Assembly: GCA_003217735.2 (NCBI GenBank) | Contig: CP031585.1 | Location: 5,287,501 to 5,351,500 of the forward strand | From: Marinibacterium anthonyi | GTDB taxonomy: Bacteria > Pseudomonadota > Alphaproteobacteria > Rhodobacterales > Rhodobacteraceae | DNA: 64,000 nt | Direction: 5' to 3' | The notes under the pieces: model-generated | Told to the model about the DNA's origin: nothing | The model's database searches: none | What the model saw: the letters and a program-made list of their open reading frames with translations, nothing else | In this document: one piece after another, positions 44,088-53,928 of the stretch | Position numbering within the stretch: the stretch's first letter is position 1 | Layout: every line of letters starts with the position of its first letter | Translations under genes and position numbers: made by a program

Positions 44088-44981
44088 TCAGTACTGGCTG
44101 AGCAACCCGCAAAGTGTATCAAGATCTTCGAGCGTATTGTAGCGAATCGTCATCTGACCCGATTCGGTCCCTGCCTCATGGCTCAGCGTCACCCGCATCT
44201 TCAAGGCGGCGGACAGATCGCCTTCGAGAGCGCGGGTATCGGCATCCTTTTCCTCGACCACGCGCGGCTTTGGCGCCTTTGGCGTGATCGGAGCCGCCTG
44301 CCCTTTCTTGACCAGCGCTTCGGTCGCGCGAACGGAAAGGCCTTCCTTGACGACCTTGCGCGCCAGTTCCGACGCGTTATCCGTCGTGATAAGCGCCCGC
44401 GCATGACCGGCTGAAATCTGACCTTCGCGCAGCAGTTCCTGAACATCATCAGGAAGGACAAGCAGACGCATCAGATTGGCAATGTGACTGCGGCTTTTAC
44501 CCAGCGCCTCGGCCAATTTTTCCTGTGTATGGCCGAAACTGTCCATCAATTGGCGATATCCGGCCGCTTCTTCCACCGGATTTAGGTCAGCGCGTTGAAT
44601 ATTCTCGATGATCGCGACTTCGAGGACTTCGACATCGTCCATTTCGCGCACGAGAACCGGAATTTCGTGCAGTTGCGCGGCCTGAGCCGCCCGCCATCGG
44701 CGTTCCCCGGCGACGATTTCGAACGTTTCGCCTTCGCGCGGGCGCACGATCAGCGGTTGGATGATACCCTTTTCGCGAACTGAATTGGTCAGTTCTTCCA
44801 GATCCTGGGGCGCGAATCGCCGCCGCGGCTGATTCGGGTTCGCCACCAGCTTTTCGATCGGCACCATAAGGTCCGGCCGCCGGGGCGCGTTGGCGCCATC
44901 GCGCGGTTCCTCGGGCACGACATCCGACATCAATGCCGACAGGCCCCGTCCAAGCCCGCGTGGTTTCTTCGATCCTGCCAT
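44088..44981 (-). CDS. parB: Chromosome partitioning protein ParB
   Basis: 297 residues. Binds parS and spreads along DNA using CTP. The basic start (KKPRGLGRGLSALM), GERRWRAAQ of the CTP-binding N-terminal domain, the NIQRADLNPVEEA segment, and the helix-turn-helix TQEKLAEALGKSRSHIANLMRLL are clear, with a C-terminal dimer domain. Follows parA by 17 bases. Its two probable binding sites are the parS sequences at 46365 and 48270. Confidence 0.97.
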   Translation of the reverse strand: MAGSKKPRGLGRGLSALMSDVVPEEPRDGANAPRRPDLMVPIEKLVANPNQPRRRFAPQDLEELTNSVREKGIIQPLIVRPREGETFEIVAGERRWRAAQAAQLHEIPVLVREMDDVEVLEVAIIENIQRADLNPVEEAAGYRQLMDSFGHTQEKLAEALGKSRSHIANLMRLLVLPDDVQELLREGQISAGHARALITTDNASELARKVVKEGLSVRATEALVKKGQAAPITPKAPKPRVVEEKDADTRALEGDLSAALKMRVTLSHEAGTESGQMTIRYNTLEDLDTLCGLLSQY

Positions 44982-44998
44982 TCCGACCTCCCGGTAGC

Positions 44999-45802
44999 TC
45001 AGGCGGCCACCTTGTTGTGTTTTTCCATGAGTTCCGCAGCCAGCGCACGATAAGCCAGCGCCCCCTGCGAATTGGTATCGTATTCCGTGACCGGCATAGC
45101 GAAAGACGGCGCTTCGCTAAGCCGTACATTTCGCGGAATCAGAGTGCGGAAGACCAGGTCCCCCAGGTTGTCGCGCGCATCCTGTTCGACCTGCTGCGAC
45201 AGGTTGTTGCGCCGGTCATACATCGTCAGGACGATCCCTTCGATCCGAAGGTCGGGATTGGCGCTTTGGCGAACCTCGCGAATCGTCAGCATCAGCTGCG
45301 ACAGGCCTTCGAGCGCATAGAATTCGCTTTGCAGGGGCACCAGGACGGAATGCGCAGCGACCATGGCGTTCACCGTCAGAAGGTTCAGCGACGGCGGGCA
45401 ATCGATCAGGATGTAGTTCCAGCCATACTGGTCCATCGCCGTCTGTCGCAGCGCATCATGCAGCAGGAACGACCGTTTTTCGTTCGACATCAATTCGATA
45501 TCCGCCGAGCTGAGATCAACCGTGGCCGGAACCAGGCCCAGGTTTTCTATACCCGTCGCCTGGATGACATCCGTGAGCGGCGCGTCGTCGAGCAGAAGAT
45601 CATATGTCGTCAGGTCCCGTTCATCGACACCAAGCCCGGTCGAAGCATTGCCCTGCGGATCAAGATCCACCAACAGGACGCGCTGGCCGGATTCCACCAG
45701 GGCGGCAGCCAGATTGATGGCTGTCGTGGTCTTCCCTACGCCGCCTTTCTGGTTGGCGACGGCAACGATCCGCGGACCTTGCGGACGCGAAAGATCAGTC
45801 AC
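44999..45802 (-). CDS. parA: Chromosome partitioning ATPase ParA
   Basis: 267 residues. Deviant Walker A NQKGGVGKTTTAINLA, DLDPQGNASTGLG, and DCPPSLNLLTVNA; drives segregation of the ParB-parS complex. The start GTG 45802 overlaps rsmG by 8 bases. Confidence 0.97.
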   Translation of the reverse strand: MTDLSRPQGPRIVAVANQKGGVGKTTTAINLAAALVESGQRVLLVDLDPQGNASTGLGVDERDLTTYDLLLDDAPLTDVIQATGIENLGLVPATVDLSSADIELMSNEKRSFLLHDALRQTAMDQYGWNYILIDCPPSLNLLTVNAMVAAHSVLVPLQSEFYALEGLSQLMLTIREVRQSANPDLRIEGIVLTMYDRRNNLSQQVEQDARDNLGDLVFRTLIPRNVRLSEAPSFAMPVTEYDTNSQGALAYRALAAELMEKHNKVAA

Positions 45803-46418
45803 GGGACACTCCTTTGATGATCAGAAGAACCGCCTCGGGCTCTGTCTTACTTCTAGCCGTCTCAAGTTCGAAATTCCACGCGGTACGTGCGTCATCCACC
45901 TCTTTTCCCCAGCTTTTTCCCTTGGGAAAGATCATGGTGCAATCCGCAGAGGCGTGTCGTTCGCCGTAACCCAAAAGCGTCGTCAGATCGGACAATGCGC
46001 GCGCGGAAATCACGTCGGCACCCTGCGGAGCGACCGATTCGATGCGTTCTGCGAGGATCGTGGCGTTCAGATTACAGAGTCTGACCGCATTGCGCAGAAA
46101 AGCGGACTTTCTCTGGTCGCTTTCAATCAAAGTGAACCTGGTATCGGGAGATATTTCTGCGGTGAGTATGGCGGCAACGATCCCGGGAAACCCGCCGCCG
46201 GTCCCGATGTCGACCCAATGCTGCGCTTTCGGCGCGACATCAAAAACCTGCATGGAATCAACAATGTGCCGAGTCCAAAGGTCCGGCAGCGACGCGCGGG
46301 AGATCAGGTTGATCTTTGGGTTCCACTTGATGAGAAGCTCGGCGAAGTCTTGCAGCCGCTCATATGTTTCACGTGAAACATTCAGCACCTCTGCACCGGG
46401 ACCAGCGACAACGGTCAC
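45795..46418 (-). CDS. rsmG: 16S rRNA m7G527 methyltransferase RsmG (GidB)
   Basis: 207 residues. SAM site [13 protein letters not shown] near 68-80. N-terminal [30 protein letters not shown]; the residues NVSRET are encoded by the parS sequence at 46365-46380. The start is a GTG at 46418 overlapping the mnmG stop (GTGA). Loss of this enzyme causes low-level streptomycin resistance in other bacteria. Confidence 0.96.
   Translation of the reverse strand: MTVVAGPGAEVLNVSRETYERLQDFAELLIKWNPKINLISRASLPDLWTRHIVDSMQVFDVAPKAQHWVDIGTGGGFPGIVAAILTAEISPDTRFTLIESDQRKSAFLRNAVRLCNLNATILAERIESVAPQGADVISARALSDLTTLLGYGERHASADCTMIFPKGKSWGKEVDDARTAWNFELETARSKTEPEAVLLIIKGVSRD
46365..46380. promoter_or_regulatory. 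parS site 1 (inside rsmG)
   Basis: TGTTTCACGTGAAACA, a perfect 16-bp palindromic parS. It lies within rsmG, where it encodes part of the VSRET sequence, about 5 kb from the predicted oriC. Confidence 0.92.
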
Positions 46419-48307
46419 GCCCGTTTTGCCCGCACATCTTTGCGCAACCGCGCGAGGATCAATGCAAGGGCAGCCGGTGTCATCCCATCGACCTTCCCCG
46501 CCTGACCGATGTTCCCGGGACGGGCACGCAGCAGCTTACCTTTCAATTCGTTGGAAAGGCCATCAAGCGCGTCAAAATCGAAATCTGTCGGAATGATATG
46601 CTGTTCATCCCGCTTCATCGCCGCCACATCTTTTTCCTGACGCGCAATGTAATTGGCATAAAGCGCATCGCGTTCGGTCTGGGCCTGAATTTCCAGGTCG
46701 ACCCGATCCAAGCCCGATACCAGCGCCTGAATTTCAGTGAACCCGACATTCGGGAAGGCCAGAACCTCCATCCCTGAACGACGCGTTCCGTCCTGGTTCA
46801 CCGAAATGCCAGCCGCCGCGACCTGTTTGGGCGTATAGGTTTCCTTGGTCAATCGATCGCGAACCGCGTCCAACTGTTCCCGTTTTTCCAGGAATGCGAT
46901 CCGACGCGCCTCGCTCACGCATCCCAGTTCAATCGCCTTGGGCGTCAGGCGCTGATCCGCATTATCCGCCCGTAGCGACAAACGAAATTCCGCACGCGAG
47001 GTGAACATACGGTACGGCTCGCTGACGCCCCGGGTGGTCAGATCGTCGATCATTACCCCGATGTAGCTATCCGTCCTGCTGAAGTGCACCGGATCGGCAT
47101 CCACAACATATCGAGCTGCGTTCATACCAGCCACCAGACCTTGTGCCGCCGCCTCTTCATATCCCGTCGTGCCGTTGATCTGGCCCGCAAGGTACAACCC
47201 CGGAACGTCACGCACTGCAAGTTCAGCTGTCAGCGCACGCGGGTCCACGTAATCGTATTCAATCGCATAACCCGGCTGCAATATTACAGCCTTTTCAAGC
47301 CCCTTGATCGAATGAACATAGGCTTCCTGCACATCCTCCGGCAGCGATGTTGAAATGCCGTTTGGATAGATCGTCGGATCATCCACCCCTTCCGGCTCAA
47401 GGAAAATCTGATGCGACGTCTTGTCGGCGAACCGCACCACCTTGTCCTCTATCGACGGGCAATATCGCGGTCCTACACCTTCGATATGTCCACCATACAT
47501 GGCCGATCGAGACAAGTTTTCTGCAATGATCTCATGCGTATGCGCGTTGGTATGCGTTATCCCGCAGGAAATCTGCCGCGCCTGTACGCCTTTCGACAAG
47601 AAGGAAAACAGGACTGGGTCGTCATCGCCTGGTTGGCTCTCAAGCCCTTGCCAGTCAATCGTGCGTCCATCCAGCCGTGGCGGTGTTCCGGTTTTCAGGC
47701 GCCCCAAGGGCAAGCCAAAGGAATCGATACGCTCCGCCAATCGGACCGACGGCTTATCCCCGATCCGTCCGCCAGGGCGTTTCACATCACCGATGTGGAT
47801 GACACCGCGCAGGAATGTTCCTGTCGTCAGAACCACAGCGCCGGCCCGAATCTCGGACCCATCTTCCAGACGAATTCCCGTCACACGGTCTCTGTCCATC
47901 AGGAAATCGACAGCTTCGCCCTCGATGATCTCCAGCCCAGGGCGTGCTTCGGTCTCTGCCAACATGGCCCGCCGATACAATTTCCGATCTGCCTGAGCCC
48001 TTGGCCCCTGCACCGCGGGCCCCTTTCGACGGTTCAATAGCCGAAACTGGATCCCTGCCCGATCCGCGACGCGCCCCATCACGCCATCCATGGCATCGAT
48101 CTCGCGCACAAGGTGGCCTTTTCCAAGTCCACCGATCGCAGGATTACAGGACATCACCCCGATGCCGTCCCGTCGCAATGTCACCAGCCCGGTCTGTGCA
48201 CCCATGCGCGCCGCCGCGTGTGCGGCTTCGCTACCGGCATGACCGCCGCCAATCACGATGACATCCAGATGTTTCACGTGAAACACTCCCAATCCGGTCC
48301 GGGTCAT
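46415..48307 (-). CDS. mnmG: tRNA uridine 5-carboxymethylaminomethyl modification enzyme MnmG (GidA)
   Basis: 630 residues from ATG 48307. FAD-binding [22 protein letters not shown] near the start; MSCNPAIGG(L)[14 protein letters not shown] and the conserved [15 protein letters not shown] confirm MnmG, which with MnmE modifies the wobble uridine of tRNAs. The parS at 48270-48285 falls in the first codons (VFHVKH). Three starts are possible: ATG 48307 overlapping the mnmE stop by 4 bases, GTG 48286, or GTG 48277, which has GGGAG at ideal distance ([11 protein letters not shown]). Confidence 0.96.
   Translation of the reverse strand: MTRTGLGVFHVKHLDVIVIGGGHAGSEAAHAAARMGAQTGLVTLRRDGIGVMSCNPAIGGLGKGHLVREIDAMDGVMGRVADRAGIQFRLLNRRKGPAVQGPRAQADRKLYRRAMLAETEARPGLEIIEGEAVDFLMDRDRVTGIRLEDGSEIRAGAVVLTTGTFLRGVIHIGDVKRPGGRIGDKPSVRLAERIDSFGLPLGRLKTGTPPRLDGRTIDWQGLESQPGDDDPVLFSFLSKGVQARQISCGITHTNAHTHEIIAENLSRSAMYGGHIEGVGPRYCPSIEDKVVRFADKTSHQIFLEPEGVDDPTIYPNGISTSLPEDVQEAYVHSIKGLEKAVILQPGYAIEYDYVDPRALTAELAVRDVPGLYLAGQINGTTGYEEAAAQGLVAGMNAARYVVDADPVHFSRTDSYIGVMIDDLTTRGVSEPYRMFTSRAEFRLSLRADNADQRLTPKAIELGCVSEARRIAFLEKREQLDAVRDRLTKETYTPKQVAAAGISVNQDGTRRSGMEVLAFPNVGFTEIQALVSGLDRVDLEIQAQTERDALYANYIARQEKDVAAMKRDEQHIIPTDFDFDALDGLSNELKGKLLRARPGNIGQAGKVDGMTPAALALILARLRKDVRAKRA
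48270..48285. promoter_or_regulatory. parS site 2 (at the mnmG start)
   Basis: TGTTTCACGTGAAACA, identical to site 1. It overlaps the start region of mnmG, about 3.2 kb from the predicted oriC. Confidence 0.92.
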
Positions 48308-49581
48308 TTCCCCAGGCAGAACCGTGCAAAAATCTCGTCCAACAAGGATTCGACATCGACGCGGCCGACAAGCGACTCAAGCGCACGAATCGCACCCCGC
48401 AACTCTTCGGCTGCGATATCATACAGGTCGGGTCCTTGCTCAAGAACCGATTGCGCGGCCGACAGGCCAGAAGCCGCCCGTTCCATGGCCAGACGATGCC
48501 TGGCGTGGGTCGCGGTTCCGGCCAGACGCGCGCGATTGGACAGAACGCCGGCAATCCGCGCGACCAAGGCGTCAACACCTTGCCCCGTGACACCTGACAC
48601 CGCGCCGTCCGCATCCGCCAACAGATCCGCCTTTGGCCGCAGCACGATGTCCTCTGCCTCCAGCATGACGCCATCCGGCAACGGCCCGTCCGTCAGAACC
48701 ACCCTCAGATCCGCCGAAGCCGCCCGCTCCCGCGCCAGATCCACGCCGATGCCTTCGACCTCGTCCTGGGTGTCCCGCATTCCCGCCGTATCCAGCAATG
48801 TCACGGGCAGGCCGGCCAGATCCATCCGGACTTCGATCACATCCCGGGTTGTCCCGGCATGTTCCGAAGTAATCGCCGCCCGCCGCCCCGCCAAGGTGTT
48901 CAGCAAAGTCGATTTGCCGACATTCGGGGCCCCGACAATCGCCACTTCGAACCCCGATCGGATCCGTTCAGCCATGGCAACGCCGGAACATTCGCGCTCC
49001 AGTTCCACCCGAACGCCCTCCAGCAAGGCCGCCACTTCGGGCGAGACATCAACCGGAACCTCTTCGTCAGCAAAATCGATGACCGCTTCCAGCAAGGCCG
49101 CCGACCGGATCAGGTCTGTCCGCCACCGCTCGGCCAGGGCACCCAGGCCACCGGAAAACACCCGTTCGGCCTGACGCCGCTGTGCTTCGGTTTCCGCATC
49201 GATCAGATCGGCCAGGCCTTCGACCTGGGCCACATCGAGCTTTCCGTTCTCCAGTGCGCGCCGGGTGAATTCGCCCGGCTCCGCCATCCTGGCCCCGCGG
49301 CCAAGGGCCGACAGGACGGCGGCAACCACCGCCCGGCTTCCGTGCAGATGAAGTTCGACAACATCTTCGCCCGTGAAACTGGCCGGCGCAGTGAAGCTCA
49401 GCACCAAGGCCCGGTCCAGCTCTGCCTCGCCGTCCCGCACGATGCGCAAGGATCGCCCGGCGCGTGGCAATCCGCCGCCCACCAGGATCTCGCAGACGGA
49501 AAACGCCTCGGGTCCCGAGACCCGCAGAACCGAGACCCCCGCCTTCCCAGGCGCCGTCGCCTCGGCAAAGATCGTGTCCAT
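48304..49581 (-). CDS. mnmE: tRNA modification GTPase MnmE (TrmE)
   Basis: 425 residues. N-terminal folate-binding domain ([24 protein letters not shown]), G domain with [24 protein letters not shown], and the C-terminal FCLGK, whose Cys is needed for modification. Partner of MnmG, encoded next to it; the genes overlap by 4 bases. Confidence 0.97.
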   Translation of the reverse strand: MDTIFAEATAPGKAGVSVLRVSGPEAFSVCEILVGGGLPRAGRSLRIVRDGEAELDRALVLSFTAPASFTGEDVVELHLHGSRAVVAAVLSALGRGARMAEPGEFTRRALENGKLDVAQVEGLADLIDAETEAQRRQAERVFSGGLGALAERWRTDLIRSAALLEAVIDFADEEVPVDVSPEVAALLEGVRVELERECSGVAMAERIRSGFEVAIVGAPNVGKSTLLNTLAGRRAAITSEHAGTTRDVIEVRMDLAGLPVTLLDTAGMRDTQDEVEGIGVDLARERAASADLRVVLTDGPLPDGVMLEAEDIVLRPKADLLADADGAVSGVTGQGVDALVARIAGVLSNRARLAGTATHARHRLAMERAASGLSAAQSVLEQGPDLYDIAAEELRGAIRALESLVGRVDVESLLDEIFARFCLGK

Positions 49582-49594
49582 TGGGTCGCCCCGG

Positions 49595-50866
49595 TCAGGT
49601 GTTCATCGAATCGAAGAATTCGCCGTTGGTCTTGGTCTGCTTCAGCTTCGAAATAAGGAATTCGATCGCATCCGTCGTGCCCATCGGGTTCAGGATCCGG
49701 CGCAGCACGAAGGTTTTCTGCAGATCGCCCTTGTCGACCAGCAATTCCTCTTTCCGCGTGCCGGACTTGAGGATGTCGATCGCCGGGAAGACCCGCTTGT
49801 CCGAAATCTTGCGATCCAGAACCAGTTCCGAGTTACCGGTGCCCTTGAATTCTTCGAAGATGACTTCGTCCATCCGCGACCCGGTGTCGATCAGGGCGGT
49901 CGCGATGATCGTCAAAGATCCGCCCTCTTCGATGTTCCGCGCGGCGCCAAAGAACCGCTTGGGCCGCTGCAGCGCGTTCGCATCCACACCACCGGTCAGA
50001 ACCTTGCCCGACGACGGCACAACTGTGTTGAACGCCCTACCAAGTCTTGTGATCGAATCCAGCAAGATCACAACATCTCGCTTATGTTCGACCAGACGCT
50101 TGGCCTTTTCGATCACCATTTCCGAAACGGCCACGTGCCGCGTCGCCGGTTCATCGAAGGTCGACGAAATCACTTCGCCCTTCACGGACCGCTGCATGTC
50201 GGTCACTTCCTCGGGGCGTTCGTCGATCAGCAGGACGATCAGATAGCATTCCGGGTGATTAAGCTCGATCGAATGCGCGATATTCTGCAACAGCACCGTC
50301 TTGCCGGTCCGGGGCGGCGCCACGATCAACGACCGCTGGCCTTTCCCGATCGGCGCCACCAGGTCGATGATCCGGGCGGACCGGTCCCTGCTCGTGGGGT
50401 CATCCAGCTCCAGCTTCAGGCGTTCGTCTGGATACAGCGGCGTGAGGTTGTCAAAGGCGATCTTGTGACGCGCCTTGTCGGGATCCTCGAAGTTGATCTT
50501 GGTGACGTTGGTCAGCGCAAAGTAACGTTCGGTGTCGTCGGGCGCCTTGATGCCGCCCTCGATCGTGTCGCCGGTGCGCAGGCTGTGCAGCCGGATCATG
50601 TCGGGCGACACGTAGATGTCATCCGGACCCGGCAGATAGTTCGCTTCGGGCGACCGCAGAAAGCCGAACCCGTCCTGAAGAACTTCCAGAACCCCGTCGC
50701 CAGAGATCTCCCAGCCCTCGTCCGCGCGTTCGCGGAGGATCTGGAACATCATCTCGCCCTTCCGCATCGTCGAGGCGTTCTCGATCTCGAGCTCCTCGGC
50801 CATCGAGAGGAGATCCTTAGGGCTTTTCGCCTTGAGATCGGCAAGATTGAGGGCTTCGATTATCAT
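49595..50866 (-). CDS. rho: Transcription termination factor Rho
   Basis: 423 residues. Hexameric RNA helicase. Start [23 protein letters not shown]-binding cold-shock domain ([32 protein letters not shown]), Walker [12 protein letters not shown], and the Q/R-loop region. Full length. First in the rho-mnmE-mnmG-rsmG-parA-parB leftward series; hemJ is upstream in the same direction. Confidence 0.98.
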   Translation of the reverse strand: MIIEALNLADLKAKSPKDLLSMAEELEIENASTMRKGEMMFQILRERADEGWEISGDGVLEVLQDGFGFLRSPEANYLPGPDDIYVSPDMIRLHSLRTGDTIEGGIKAPDDTERYFALTNVTKINFEDPDKARHKIAFDNLTPLYPDERLKLELDDPTSRDRSARIIDLVAPIGKGQRSLIVAPPRTGKTVLLQNIAHSIELNHPECYLIVLLIDERPEEVTDMQRSVKGEVISSTFDEPATRHVAVSEMVIEKAKRLVEHKRDVVILLDSITRLGRAFNTVVPSSGKVLTGGVDANALQRPKRFFGAARNIEEGGSLTIIATALIDTGSRMDEVIFEEFKGTGNSELVLDRKISDKRVFPAIDILKSGTRKEELLVDKGDLQKTFVLRRILNPMGTTDAIEFLISKLKQTKTNGEFFDSMNT

Positions 50867-50998
50867 GAGGAATGTCCTGCAGGTCGGCCATCGGGGCCGG
50901 TCTGTTACGGGTATGGTCGGGAATCACGCTGTCCCGGACGGGGGCGTTTGGCGGCTAGATAAGAGCCAGCGCCGCACATGTCAAATTTTTCGGCACTC

Positions 50999-51448
50999 TC
51001 AGAACTTGATGACGACCGAAAAGACGATGATCAGCAACAGCACCGTCGGCAGTTCGTTCATCATCCGGTACTGCCGGCCAGTCAGCGTATTCGTCCCGGC
51101 GACGAATTCCTTGCGCCTTTTCGACAGCCAGTGATGGAACCAGGTCATCGCGATCACCGCGGCACCCTTGGTCCAGGGCCAGACCATCGTCCAGTCCACG
51201 ATGCCCGGCGTAAAGACCAGCATCAGCCCGAAGACCCAGGTCGCGATGCTGGCCGGGTTCATGATCAGCTTCAGAAGCTTGAATTCCATCATCTCGAAGA
51301 CGGGCGAAAGACCATCGACCTTCTCGGCCTGTTCGACGTGATGCACGAAAAGCCGCGGCAGATAGAACAGCCCGGCCATCCAGGTAACCACCGACACGAT
51401 GTGAAGCGCCTTGGTCCAGGGATAGAGCGTGGCAAGTAGATCCGTCAT
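50999..51448 (-). CDS. hemJ: Protoporphyrinogen oxidase HemJ
   Basis: 149 residues, with four predicted membrane helices. HemJ oxidises protoporphyrinogen IX in the inner membrane. YPWTKALHIVSVVTWMAGLFYLPRLFVHHVE contains the His and Arg residues conserved in HemJ, and RRKEFVAGTNTLTGRQYRMMNELPTVLL the C-terminal part. It flanks the predicted origin on the left. Confidence 0.94.
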   Translation of the reverse strand: MTDLLATLYPWTKALHIVSVVTWMAGLFYLPRLFVHHVEQAEKVDGLSPVFEMMEFKLLKLIMNPASIATWVFGLMLVFTPGIVDWTMVWPWTKGAAVIAMTWFHHWLSKRRKEFVAGTNTLTGRQYRMMNELPTVLLLIIVFSVVIKF

Positions 51449-51528
51449 CTTATCCTCATCGAGGCTGCCCGCCCCTCCCTACATAAAATTAATAAAGAAG
51501 AAAGGATGATGTGATTGTAGGGAGGTCG

Positions 51529-51543
51529 TTAACTGGGGATTAC
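51529..51543. promoter_or_regulatory. CtrA-like site in oriC, TTAACTGGGGATTAC
   Basis: Matches TTAA-N7-TTAA except for the final base. It lies exactly 100 bases left of the perfect site at 51629. Confidence 0.5.
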
Positions 51544-51628
51544 TGCGTTCTCCCGGATTTTGTCCCGGCTGGGGAAATCGCCAAGCGTTTTCAGCGACAT
51601 GCAGTGAACTCACGGAAATTCATACGTG

Positions 51629-51643
51629 TTAACAATGGGTTAA
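51629..51643. promoter_or_regulatory. Perfect CtrA-type site in oriC, TTAACAATGGGTTAA
   Basis: Matches the CtrA consensus TTAA-N7-TTAA at all eight bases. In Caulobacter CtrA sites of this type inside the origin block initiation in non-replicating cells. Confidence 0.65.
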
Positions 51644-51702
51644 TTCCGGCCTTCAGCGGGTAAATCTGTGGACGAATCGCGCATGCTTGCCCAGCGGTCC
51701 GG

Positions 51703-51711
51703 TTATCCACG
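51703..51711 (+). promoter_or_regulatory. DnaA box, one mismatch
   Basis: TTATCCACG, one base from the consensus TTATCCACA, within the predicted oriC. Confidence 0.6.
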
Positions 51712-51846
51712 GCGCAGACTTATCCTTGTCCCCGCAGGAAAATCCGCGAACATGTTCACGAAACTTTCATGAAATCCCCAGACTTGCGGAAACCGTCAAA
51801 CTTTATACAAATCGCCCGCAGGCGGTTCGACCATCTCTCCACCGAG

Positions 51847-51855
51847 TTATCCACA
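51847..51855 (+). promoter_or_regulatory. Perfect DnaA box
   Basis: TTATCCACA, the strong DnaA-binding consensus, about 57 bases before the maf start at the right end of the predicted oriC. Confidence 0.75.
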
Positions 51856-51911
51856 AGCGCCCCCCGTCTTCGGACCGCGACGGGGCGTGGCGGCACAGGG
51901 GACCTTGCACC

Positions 51912-52511
51912 ATGACCCGCCCGCTGATCCTTGCTTCTGGTTCTGCCATCCGCGCGACATTGCTGACCAACGCCGCGATCCCGTTCACGGTCCAGGTGCC
52001 CCGCATCGACGAGGACGCGGTCAAGGCGTCGATGATCGCCGAAGACGCGCCGGCGCGTGACATCGCCGACACCCTGGCCGAGATGAAGGCGCGCAAGGTC
52101 GCCGAAAAGGCCCCCGGCGCGCGGGTGCTGGCCTGTGACCAGGTTCTTAGCCACAAGGGCCGCCTGTTGTCCAAGCCGGGAACGCCCGAAGACGCCGTTC
52201 TTCAGATCACCGCGTTGTCCGGCGACCGCCACACGTTGTTTTCGGCGGCCGTGCTATACGAAGACGCGCGGCCCGTCTGGCGCCACGTGGGCCGGGTGCA
52301 ATTGACCATGGCCAACCTGTCGGAACCTTACATACATGGCTATGTCCGCCGGAACTGGGACAGCATCCGCCACGCCGTGGGTGCCTACAAGCTGGAAGAA
52401 GAAGGCGTGCGGCTGTTCACCCGCATTGACGGAGACTATTTTAACGTCTTGGGTATGCCCCTGTTGGAATTGCTGGGGTTCCTGGCGGACCGGGGGGATA
52501 TCGAAAGATGA
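51912..52511 (+). CDS. maf: Maf family nucleotide pyrophosphatase
   Basis: 199 residues. Hydrolyses non-canonical nucleotides; some homologues affect septum formation. LILASGSAIRATLLTNAAIPF contains the S-x-S-x2-R start, and ACDQVLSHKG the catalytic Asp. The open frame runs further upstream into the predicted origin, but ATG 51912 gives the family N-terminus. First of the maf-aroE-coaE-dnaQ operon (4-base overlap with aroE). Confidence 0.94.
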   Translation: MTRPLILASGSAIRATLLTNAAIPFTVQVPRIDEDAVKASMIAEDAPARDIADTLAEMKARKVAEKAPGARVLACDQVLSHKGRLLSKPGTPEDAVLQITALSGDRHTLFSAAVLYEDARPVWRHVGRVQLTMANLSEPYIHGYVRRNWDSIRHAVGAYKLEEEGVRLFTRIDGDYFNVLGMPLLELLGFLADRGDIER

Positions 52512-53341
52512 CTGAACAGCGCATCCCGCTGGCGGGTGTGATGGGCTCGCCCATCGCCCATTCGAAATCGCCGCGCCTTTTCGCGCACTGGATGCGGACC
52601 TATGGCGTGCCGGGCCATTACATCCCGATGGATGTGGCCCATGGGGATGTGGCGCAGGTGCTGAAAACGCTGCCAAAGATGGGCTTTGTCGGTCTGAACG
52701 TGACGATCCCGCACAAGGAAACCGTGCTGGGCCTGGCCGATCTGGTGACCGACCGCGCCACGCTGATCGGTGCCGCCAATACCCTGATCTTTCGCCCGGA
52801 TGGCACGATTCATGCGGATAATACAGATGGTTACGGGTTCCTGGAAAACCTGCGCACCGGCGCCCCCGACTGGGATCCAAAGGCCGGCCCGGCCGTGGTC
52901 TTCGGTGCCGGCGGCGCTTCGCGCGCCGTGGTATCGGCCCTGGCCGACGCCGGGGTGGACCAGATCCTGCTGACCAACCGCACCCGGGTCCGTGCCGAAA
53001 AGCTCAAGGAAGACTTTGGCCAGCGCGTTCAGGTCGTCGATTGGGTCCAGGCCGGCAATGTCGTCGATGGCGCCGGGCTGGTGGCGAACACCACGTCGCT
53101 GGGCATGGTCGGCAAGCCGGATCTGCGCGTGCCGCTGGACGGGTTGCGCCCCGGAACGGTGGTGACCGACCTGGTCTACGCCCCGCTGAAAACCCGCCTT
53201 CTGCAAACCGCCGAGGCGGCGGGATGCACCGTGGTCGATGGGCTTGGCATGCTGCTGCACCAGGCGGTGCCGGGCTTCGAACGCTGGTTCGGCCCCCGCC
53301 CGGCGGTCGACGACGCGACGCGCGCGGCCGTCCTGGCATGA
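52508..53341 (+). CDS. aroE: Shikimate dehydrogenase (NADP)
   Basis: 277 residues. Reduces 3-dehydroshikimate in aromatic amino-acid synthesis. AGVMGSPIAHSKSPRLFAHWM (shikimate binding), NVTIPHKETV with the catalytic Lys, GAANTL, and GAGGASRAVVSAL for NADP. Overlaps maf and coaE by 4 bases each. Confidence 0.97.
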   Translation: MTEQRIPLAGVMGSPIAHSKSPRLFAHWMRTYGVPGHYIPMDVAHGDVAQVLKTLPKMGFVGLNVTIPHKETVLGLADLVTDRATLIGAANTLIFRPDGTIHADNTDGYGFLENLRTGAPDWDPKAGPAVVFGAGGASRAVVSALADAGVDQILLTNRTRVRAEKLKEDFGQRVQVVDWVQAGNVVDGAGLVANTTSLGMVGKPDLRVPLDGLRPGTVVTDLVYAPLKTRLLQTAEAAGCTVVDGLGMLLHQAVPGFERWFGPRPAVDDATRAAVLA

Positions 53342-53928
53342 CCTTCCGCCTCGGCCTCACCGGCTCCATCGGGATGGGCAAAAGCACCACGGCGCAGCTT
53401 TTCGCCGACGCGGGCTGCGCCGTCTGGGATGCCGACGCTGCCGTCCACCGCCTGTACGCCCCGGGCGGCGCGGCCGTCGCCCCGATGGCCCGGGCCTTCC
53501 CCGACGCCATCGTCGATGGCGCCGTCGACCGCGGCCGGCTCAAGGCGATCATCGGCGCCGACGCTTCGGCGCTGAAACGGATCGAAGCCATCGTCCACCC
53601 GCTGGTCGCCGAAGACCGTCGCGCCTTCCTTGACGCGACAACGGCGGATATCGCCGTCCTCGACATCCCGCTTCTGTTCGAAGGTGGCGGCGAGACATCG
53701 ATGGATGCCACAGCCGTCGTTTCCGTCGATGCGCAAACCCAGCGCCAGCGTGTGCTGGACCGTGGCACGATGACCGAAGCCCAGTTCGATCATATCCTGT
53801 CCCGGCAGATGCCCGACGCCGAAAAACGCGCACGGGCCGATTACGTGATCGTCACCGACACGCTGGACCATGCCCGCCAACAAATACTAGATATAGTGGA
53901 AACCATCCGGGAATCCCTAAATGCGTGA
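53338..53928 (+). CDS. coaE: Dephospho-CoA kinase
   Basis: 196 residues. Last step of CoA synthesis. P-loop GLTGSIGMGKSTTAQLF at 6-22, DADAAVHRLY, and DIPLLFE. Starts in the aroE stop (ATGA) and overlaps dnaQ by 8 bases. Confidence 0.96.
   Translation: MTFRLGLTGSIGMGKSTTAQLFADAGCAVWDADAAVHRLYAPGGAAVAPMARAFPDAIVDGAVDRGRLKAIIGADASALKRIEAIVHPLVAEDRRAFLDATTADIAVLDIPLLFEGGGETSMDATAVVSVDAQTQRQRVLDRGTMTEAQFDHILSRQMPDAEKRARADYVIVTDTLDHARQQILDIVETIRESLNA

Larger units (their letters stand above)
51449..51911. other. Probable chromosomal replication origin (oriC)
   Basis: A 463-bp gene-free region between divergent hemJ and maf, the only gap above 300 bases in the window. It contains an AT-rich stretch (about 51480-51520), a perfect DnaA box TTATCCACA (51847-51855), a one-mismatch box TTATCCACG (51703-51711), weaker boxes (51667-51675, 51720-51728), and two CtrA-type sites (51529-51543, 51629-51643). 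The neighbours maf-aroE-coaE-dnaQ on one side and rho-mnmE-mnmG-rsmG-parAB on the other are those of alphaproteobacterial origins, and parS sites lie within 6 kb. Confidence 0.8.

Noticed and set aside
49360-49385. Third parS-like string inside mnmE (CCCGTGAAACT)
   Set aside because: Only one half resembles parS; the palindrome is lost, so it was not called.
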